Below the pieces are notes generated by a model. That model saw only the letters and a program-made list of their open reading frames with translations, ran no database searches and had not been told where the DNA came from. A stretch of DNA of 64,000 nucleotides from Owenia fusiformis (lineage: Eukaryota; Annelida; Polychaeta; Sabellida; Oweniidae): assembly GCA_903813345.2 (NCBI GenBank), contig CAIIXF020000002.1:29273223-29337222 (forward strand), read 5' to 3'. This document shows, in pieces, positions 57,682-64,000 of this stretch (position 1 is the stretch's first letter; every line of letters starts with the position of its first letter). The position numbers and the translations under genes are program-made.

Positions 57682-58197
57682 ATTTAATGGTCATTCGAGA
57701 CCAAAAGAAGGTGTAGGTTTCCTTTACAATCCTAATTGAAGTTCCTCTGATAAATATAGTTTGTACAAACTCTGTATGTTAAAATTTCAAAATTGAAAGT
57801 TAATATTTTGGTTCACTTTTACCATTGTAAAATGGCGATTCTATAATCCAGTTCCAAACAACCTATGATTTGACCACAAGCTATAATCACACAGTGGTTC
57901 AATTTGGTCCATCGCCCAGCGACAGTTCAATAACGTGAACGTAGTGGTAGCTGGTGCGTCAACATCGCGAATCAAACATGGAAAATGTATTTACACAAAA
58001 GCTTTAATCTGATTGCAAGCGTTAATCCGACTGTTGTTGAGTATTGGATTTGGATTTACCTATTTACAGATTAGAATCATTGTATTGTATTTACACCGTT
58101 TTGGTCATATAATCGGAATATACATTATATGCAATTAATATTTCAATCATTTTATAGATGGCATCGTATATCAAAGCTAATATCTAGCTTTGTCTAT
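57682..58197. other. Upstream flank of the LRRC74A-like gene
   Basis: Must hold that gene's promoter. No TATA box or other element is recognised with confidence. Confidence 0.3.
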
Positions 58198-58738
58198 GCG
58201 CTCGGGGTTAAATGATATTCTCGTTCACTTTTTGCACGAATAGCATAGATTGTAATGGAGAGTATCATTAGGAATCTCAAAATTCTTCCAAGATATAAAT
58301 AAATATATATAATAATGCATGCACTTAAATTTGTTATACATTTTTATATATATTCTCTGTTTCCTATATATTCATATTGTTATTGTTATAAAAGTTTAGG
58401 ACATGCCCTGATAATCAGTGGCCGTGCCAATGAATAAAGGAAAATAAATAAAATAATTTCTGTGACTGTGCGCTCGGGGTTAAATGATGTTCTCGTTCAC
58501 TTTTTGCACGAATAGCATAGATTGTAATGGAGAGTATCATTAGGAATCTCAAAATTCTTCCAAGATATAAATAAATATATATAATAATGCATGCACTTAA
58601 ATTTGTTATACATTTTTATATATATTCTCTGTTTCCTATATATTCATATTGTTATTGTTATAAAAGTTTAGGACATGCCCTGATAATCAGTGGCCGTGCC
58701 AATGAATAAAGGAAAATAAATAAAATAATTTCTGTGAC
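58198..58738 (+). repeat. Near-identical tandem duplication, period 272 bp
   Basis: The unit starts gcgctcggggttaaatgat and ends aataaataaaataatttctg. Copies at 58198 and 58470 differ at very few positions. The aatgaataaaggaaaataaa end resembles a non-LTR retrotransposon 3' tail in plus orientation. Confidence 0.85.
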
Positions 58739-58794
58739 CCATTTTGATGACCAAGGAATACGAGAAATAATCAATACGTTATTGACGCTTTTTA

Positions 58795-59210
58795 GGGGTG
58801 GCATCAAAAGTTCAATGTCTGATAGGAAACTAAATAAATCTAGTTTTGAGTTGGACCCCCCCTTCCTCCTCAAAACTAAATACAATGAAAGTTGATCGCG
58901 GACTTTTCACATGTTTTAGCGACTCAATTTGGACTTTCATGGGGCCAGTACTATAACTTATTTATGATTCTTAAAACATGTGCCAACAACAATAGGCATA
59001 ATATTCCATGTTGCATGCATCTTGGTGAAGAAGGCATCTGGTAAAGTCTTTATTTTTAAACCATTCCAAGGCATTTCGAGTCGAAATTGCGAAAAATTTA
59101 AATGTTGAAATTTGTCGGTTAGCAAACTGAAATAGCTTTGACCCCCTCCCCCAAACTAGATTTATTTAGTTTTCTATCAGACATTGATCTTTTGATGCCT
59201 CCCCTTATAT
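58795..59210. mobile_element. Foldback element about 415 bp
   Basis: tgtctgataggaaactaaat (58818) is complemented by atttagttttctatcagaca (59163); aactagatttatttag and the C-rich blocks also pair. Confidence 0.65.
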
Positions 59211-59385
59211 ACATCAAAAGAGTATAGAACATGTGTAATCATGACTTAATTGCATTCTCGTCAAACAACAGTCGTCTGAGTTTTGAAAGAAAAAATAAAT
59301 AAATGTCAAAATAATGTCAACTAAACGACAGTTTAAGCCTGTACTCCAGTAAGTACTCCACCTAACTTTGATTGGGAGGAGCATA

Positions 59386-59540
59386 ATAAAACAAATAAGC
59401 TGGATGATCAGGAGCTGGATATGGCCAGAATACCTATCCTCGAAAAAATATTGGGCTCGGCTGCCGCCTCGCCCAATATTTTTTCTCGAATAGGTATTCT
59501 GCCATATCCAGCGCCTGATCATCCAGTATTTGTTTAATAT
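59386..59540. mobile_element. Hairpin element, full copy
   Basis: gctggatgatcaggagctgg pairs with ccagcgcctgatcatccagt around ggctcggctgccgcctcg; the arms share aatattgggc. Confidence 0.75.
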
Positions 59541-59608
59541 CGACCTGAGCAATATGTGACGTCATAGTGGTTGGCCATAGTGGCCGGCCAATAATGCATT
59601 AACGCGGG

Positions 59609-59690
59609 CAATATTAAACAAATACTGGATGATCAGGAGCTGGATATGGCAGAATACCTATTCGAGAAAAAATATTGGGCGAGGCGGCAG
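59609..59690. mobile_element. Hairpin element, half copy
   Basis: caatattaaacaaatactgg through gcgaggcggcag; one arm of the 59386-59540 element. Confidence 0.65.
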
Positions 59691-59904
59691 TTATTAAGAA
59701 ATAAAACTCTGAAGTGGGAATGTTGCAAAAACATTGAAAAAAATATCCGACCCTTTTTCTCGAAAGGGTCAGATATTAAAAAAATATCCGGCAGTTTTCA
59801 GAAAAGAGCAGAGTATTGCCAAATTACAAGCAACTAAGAACCAATCAGATTTGAGTATTTTAATGAGGTGCATAATAAAGTGAATTATTATGCACCCCGT
59901 TTAG

Positions 59905-61800
59905 AATTGCCTTGCACATCTCTGTCAACAACGTCAAACCCTTTAGATATGTCAAGAAATGCTAAATATGTTTTAAGGTTCTTGTCCTTTCTCATGATTC
60001 ATAAACCCTTAAGAGCAAAAATGTGATTTTCTAATCTCAGGTTTTCACGAAATGCACCTTGAAGGTCGTCAAGAATATCATTATTTTCAAAGAAGTGCAG
60101 AATATTCTTCTCTATAAGAGAGGTAAAAAGTTTATATACATTTGATTTTATTGTAATACCCCTATAATTGTCAGAGTTCTTTGTCACCAGCCTCACGTGA
60201 TGGCTGCAGGAGACACTTTTCCATTCTGGCGGAAATTTTTCTTGAATTTTAATCTCAGAAAAAAGCTCGAAAGTGAACTATGAAGGGAAAGGCCTCCATT
60301 TTTAATGAATTCATTTGGAACAGCTTCCCAACAGCTTTACCATTATCAAGCTTTTTAATACACCGTGTAAGATAATCAAGGTCAAAGGTGAAGTTAAAAA
60401 TGGCATTGTCAGAAAATGTAGAACTTGACTCTAAATTGCCCAATTGCTCTTTAAGATCAACGTGCGTATAGTGTTAGGATTTATGTTAGCTATGCCAACA
60501 CCTTTCCAATAATCACCCAGTATCTGGGATATGAGCTTAGGGTCAGTGATATTAGTCTGCAGGATCATTGAAAACTTTAATTTGAATTGGATGACCAGCC
60601 CGTGCATTGAACATAGTTAGAGTCTTCCAGTATGATTAAGAATTGGATCGCTTCTGTGCATTTTTTTGTAATACATCTAATATAATTTTGAATATGACGT
60701 TGCTTAATAGCATCATGGACTTGCTGTTCGCGTGTTAAGTACATTTCCCATAATTCACTAAGGATATCAGGGTCACAACATTTTGATCTACTCCAATATC
60801 TGTGGAAACGACATGCTTGTTTACGGGATCTGATGAGATTTTTTATCTCGTCATCTCAAAATGAGCGCTGGTTCACAGATACTGTTTTAGTACCAATGGT
60901 AGACATAGCTACATCCTTAACATATTTTTAGTAAAATCATTTACACACTTATTCTGGTGGTTTGGTTTGCTGGGCTTAGTTGCTAAAGACACATGGACTA
61001 CTAAGAATACATGACTACTGCCCACGGACACATCATGATCATGGTCTTCATGTATAATCATACTTTTGTAAATATCTGAGAATGCTTTGTTGACATGTAC
61101 ATAGTCTAACCTTGATGTGTGATTGTTTCGTGATCATGTTATTTCGCCATTGCATTCTTTTGTTGTATTCAAAATAGTGGTATTTGTGACTTCACTTAAT
61201 AACACATCAATCAATTTTCCTTTGTAGCTATTTTTGCCATGGAAAAACTGTTTAATGCGTCCATTGAAGTTGCATTAAAATAATATGTTCATTGCTTTTA
61301 CTCAATTCATTAATCATGTTAATATTACGTGCAAGCTCGTCAGAAAGGGCTTCACTTATGGGCACACTCTTCCATTCATTTGGGAAATATACAACGCCAA
61401 AGCCAAAAACATTATTATACAGCTGAACCTTAATCCAGTACCTTTCAAAAGTATCATCGTTAGATTCAAGCAAATTATCATCGCATATAGTTAAGTATAT
61501 TATTATTGATAAAGAATCCTTTACCCCCACCTGGTCTATCAATTCTATTTTTACCTAGCCAGGTATAGTCATCATTTGATACATTTAAAGGGTTACGATC
61601 ACTGAAAAAGGTTTCACAGACTCCCAAAATTACATGTACACTTCTCATAATATTTCACAAATCATTGTAAATACCATTAATGTATGTGGCACCTAATACT
61701 CCCTCTTGGGGGTCATAGCCACTATACACTATACAACCTGTAAATATGTTACATTGATTTTAATAAAAAAAAGTCAATATACTCATCATTGAGAAGTTCA
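59905..61800 (-). pseudogene. Decayed non-LTR retrotransposon (endonuclease plus reverse transcriptase)
   Basis: On the minus strand, in 5' to 3' order. An endonuclease-like region (61800-61252) has NRIDRPGGGKGF in one frame and FERYWIKVQLYNN, then VYFPNEW and IILM in another. A reverse-transcriptase entry region (60443-60255) has KKLDNGKAVG. RT domain 1 (60196-59999) has NSDNYRGITI and LQGAFREN, followed by a TGA and then YLAFLDISKGFDVVD, the motif holding the first catalytic aspartate. The motif order fits the jockey/CR1-type LINE families. Several frameshifts and stops and a missing 3' half show it is dead. Confidence 0.7.
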
Positions 61801-62061
61801 CTGAGTTCGTTTTTTGCAAGTCCAAGGTACTCCACATTATTAAAACCAATTTTTAGAGGGATTTTTGCAGCGTGTATAGATTTACGTGCATATCTACGTG
61901 TACGCTTATGTGTCGTAGTGTTGGGTTAAGAGCCATGGGTGAGAGCGTTCACAGGGGAGAAGACGATATCCTCACCAAGTACCTAGTATTGGTTTTGCGC
62001 ATTCTTTTTGCAACCCTATTTGTGTACGATGCACGGTATTTCAGCTCAGGATTATTTGGAT

Positions 62062-62386
62062 ATTCACACATAGCTAGGCAAGGTGTGTCCGATTCCAGCC
62101 AATCCGAACAGATAGAGTATTCACAGAATGAACAGTGTGTGAAATATCAATAATACGCATTTGTTGTGTACAGTTGCTAAGCGATTGAGATTGAAATTGA
62201 GTTTTCCAACACTTGACGCTTGCAAGAATTTTAATTGAAAATATGCTCTTTTAGTGATTTTGTATCTTTAAGGTAATTTTATAGAAAACAATTTGCAATA
62301 TTTGAAAATAATTTAAGCCCAAGACTCAATGCACTGTGGCTGCTTTATTCCACTCAGATGTTGTTTCCTAAACTTTGCTTCCGCTT
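62062..62386 (+). repeat. Dispersed repeat C, copy 2
   Basis: attcacacatagctaggcaa onwards; same block order and orientation as 8235-8570. Confidence 0.65.
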
Positions 62387-63590
62387 CTTCAAACGTTTAT
62401 TTCAAAATGAAAAAAACACGATGTTTTTGTTATTTAACAACAATAATTTATTTAATATATACAATTCGATAACATTACTACATCATATTGTACATTTTAC
62501 TGTAGATATACTATATTTGAGCCTCGCCATGGGAAAACCGGTCTTATCATAAAATTTTTAATTTTGTTACAGGGCCAAAAATGTGCTCAAGATGTGCTAA
62601 ATTCGAATCCGTCTTTTTGGTATATATCTGTAAGGAAAATTTGTTAAGACATAAGCTGTGGCTTGTTCGAAAGGTCTCTTTGTGCGTTTTAAGATAAACA
62701 AAAAATCAGAATATTGAAAAAATCTGTAATAAGACCCCTTTTCCTGTGGCCTGGCTCATTTACTTTGATCATATTTCATAAATATATACCAGACCTAATT
62801 AGACGTCTGAAACCTGGATAATCAAACTCCCATATTGGCAGATTTATAAAATTCCATGTTGGCAAACATGTTATAACAATTTTACAACATAAATGTATCG
62901 TTAATTGAAAAGATGTGGTATATCGATCGTAAATACGATGTAATTCAACTTTCTAAGAAATAACATCTGATCAGTAAAATTGTATAAAAATACTGGATAG
63001 TCCTCAAATTCGCGCACGTCATCCATTTTTATGCCCACTCTGTATAACACAATATCCTATAACTCTTATACATGACTGTTAGAATTTTTTTTATGTCATT
63101 TCAGACATTAACCAGTTTCTGAATTCCACATGTCAATGTGATGTTTTAATCTCAGTAAACACGTTCATTACATCTCAATTAATCTTGGCTATAATTCTGG
63201 TAAATATACCAGAAATTAACAAGTTAGAAACGTTTTTACAAAAGGAGGGGATTTGTTTGTCGAATAAATCGGGAAGTTTTTCATCCAAAAACATCAATGC
63301 ACTTAAAAACATTTTATTGAGTATACGATTGCACCATATAATCCCACCAAAATATTTATCATTTTCGAAGATTATCTATGGATTAGCACCCAGGTATTTT
63401 CATTTTTCAACTTCAAAGGGCTTGGAATCATTGACAATCAACACTTTTGAATAATATAAATGCTGTTTTAAATAGGTTTCATATGTACCAATAATTTCTC
63501 AAATTGTGTAAACTGTACGTATTCCTTAATTCCTAGAATTTTCTATTTGAGGAAGTTCCCATAGAAATCCAATGGTACAGGTCCAAACAA
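62387..63590. other. AT-rich region, no gene supported
   Basis: An 89-codon frame at 63185-63454 has no motif I recognise and no clear splice context. cccactctgtata at 63030 looks like a lone mariner-type end. Confidence 0.35.
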
Positions 63591-63705
63591 ATTTTGAGAT
63601 AACAGAAAAGTAAATCTTTATACACACCTTATTGGGTTGTTTTGGTTTATATAGCAACCCCAAAAAGGTGTGTGTTAAAGATTTATTTTCCTGTTATCTC
63701 AAAAT
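63591..63705. mobile_element. Hairpin MITE
   Basis: attttgagataacagaaaag pairs with its complement ending ttatctcaaaat; inner arms share cacacctt and gggttg. Confidence 0.75.
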
Positions 63706-63809
63706 ATGCTGATATAGCGGGGTGTGGCAGTCATAGACCATTAAAAAGAGGTTCATCTTTAGATTTTTTGAATTTTTGGGCTCCATCCTTTTATTCAAAT
63801 TCAACATTT

Positions 63810-63997
63810 CCTATGCACGCAGTTTAAAACACTGACAAACTGCGCGCATATCAACATTGCATCATACAAGCTGGAGTCTGTGTTTTCAAACGTCATTTTA
63901 AGACATTTATTCTGCATTGATTTATAGTTTCATATGTCCCCATCTGCCATTTTAAATATGCGCGCAGTTTGTCAGTCTTTCAAACTGCGTGCATAGG
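63810..63997. mobile_element. MITE with 40-bp inverted ends
   Basis: cctatgcacgcagtttaaaa at the left is matched by the complement of caaactgcgtgcatagg at the right; the inner actgacaaactgcgcgcat also pairs. Confidence 0.8.
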
Positions 63998-64000
63998 AGC

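Noticed and set aside
63185-63454. 89-codon frame near the right edge
   Set aside because: No recognisable motif, AT-rich, no start or splice context beyond chance.

Overview
The window is AT-rich animal nuclear DNA. Genes are split by GT-AG introns, one intron holds a tandem tRNA-Gly array, and most of the rest is interspersed repeats, hairpins and foldback elements. Together with TNF-type ligand and receptor genes, an HNK-1-family sulfotransferase and an LRR/EF-hand protein, this suggests a marine invertebrate, perhaps a non-vertebrate deuterostome. The species cannot be fixed from the sequence alone. I found no bacterial-style operons or CRISPR arrays. All exon joins below were derived by hand from splice motifs and codon phase.

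Layout. (1) 1-9.5 kb: one isolated minus-strand first exon encoding a type II signal anchor (1312-1219), then a large inverted-repeat region (2.5-6.85 kb) and several MITEs. (2) 9.5-26 kb: an immune- or developmental-signalling cluster. A three-exon TNF-superfamily ligand (minus strand, 11177-9563) has a furin site and a complete C-terminal TNF homology domain. It is followed on the plus strand by two paralogous TNF-receptor-like genes (13477-14845 and 23596-25986). The first receptor has an in-frame stop in the exon just before the membrane exon, and skipping that exon keeps the reading frame open. (3) 26-36 kb: repeat-dominated, with one intronless HNK-1-family carbohydrate sulfotransferase (31688-30432, minus). 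(4) 36.8-57.7 kb: a minus-strand gene of eleven coding exons encoding a 616-residue LRRC74A-like protein with leucine-rich repeats and two EF-hands. All ten coding introns have GT-AG ends and matching phases. Its 6.2 kb intron holds a plus-strand array of about 20 tRNA-Gly(GCC) units with a period near 150 bp. One unit is split in its T-arm by a 2.0 kb PIF/Harbinger-like transposon. Its 9.3 kb intron holds foldbacks and a mobile element with an eight-unit minisatellite; a related repeat at 48.7 kb shows the corresponding site without it. (5) 57.7-64 kb: a 272-bp tandem duplication, hairpin elements and a decayed minus-strand non-LTR retrotransposon.

The most notable point is the ligand-receptor arrangement: a TNF-like ligand head-to-head with two receptor paralogues inside about 16.5 kb. 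The pairing itself is an inference. The tRNA-Gly array antisense inside a protein-coding intron, in several states of decay, is the second.
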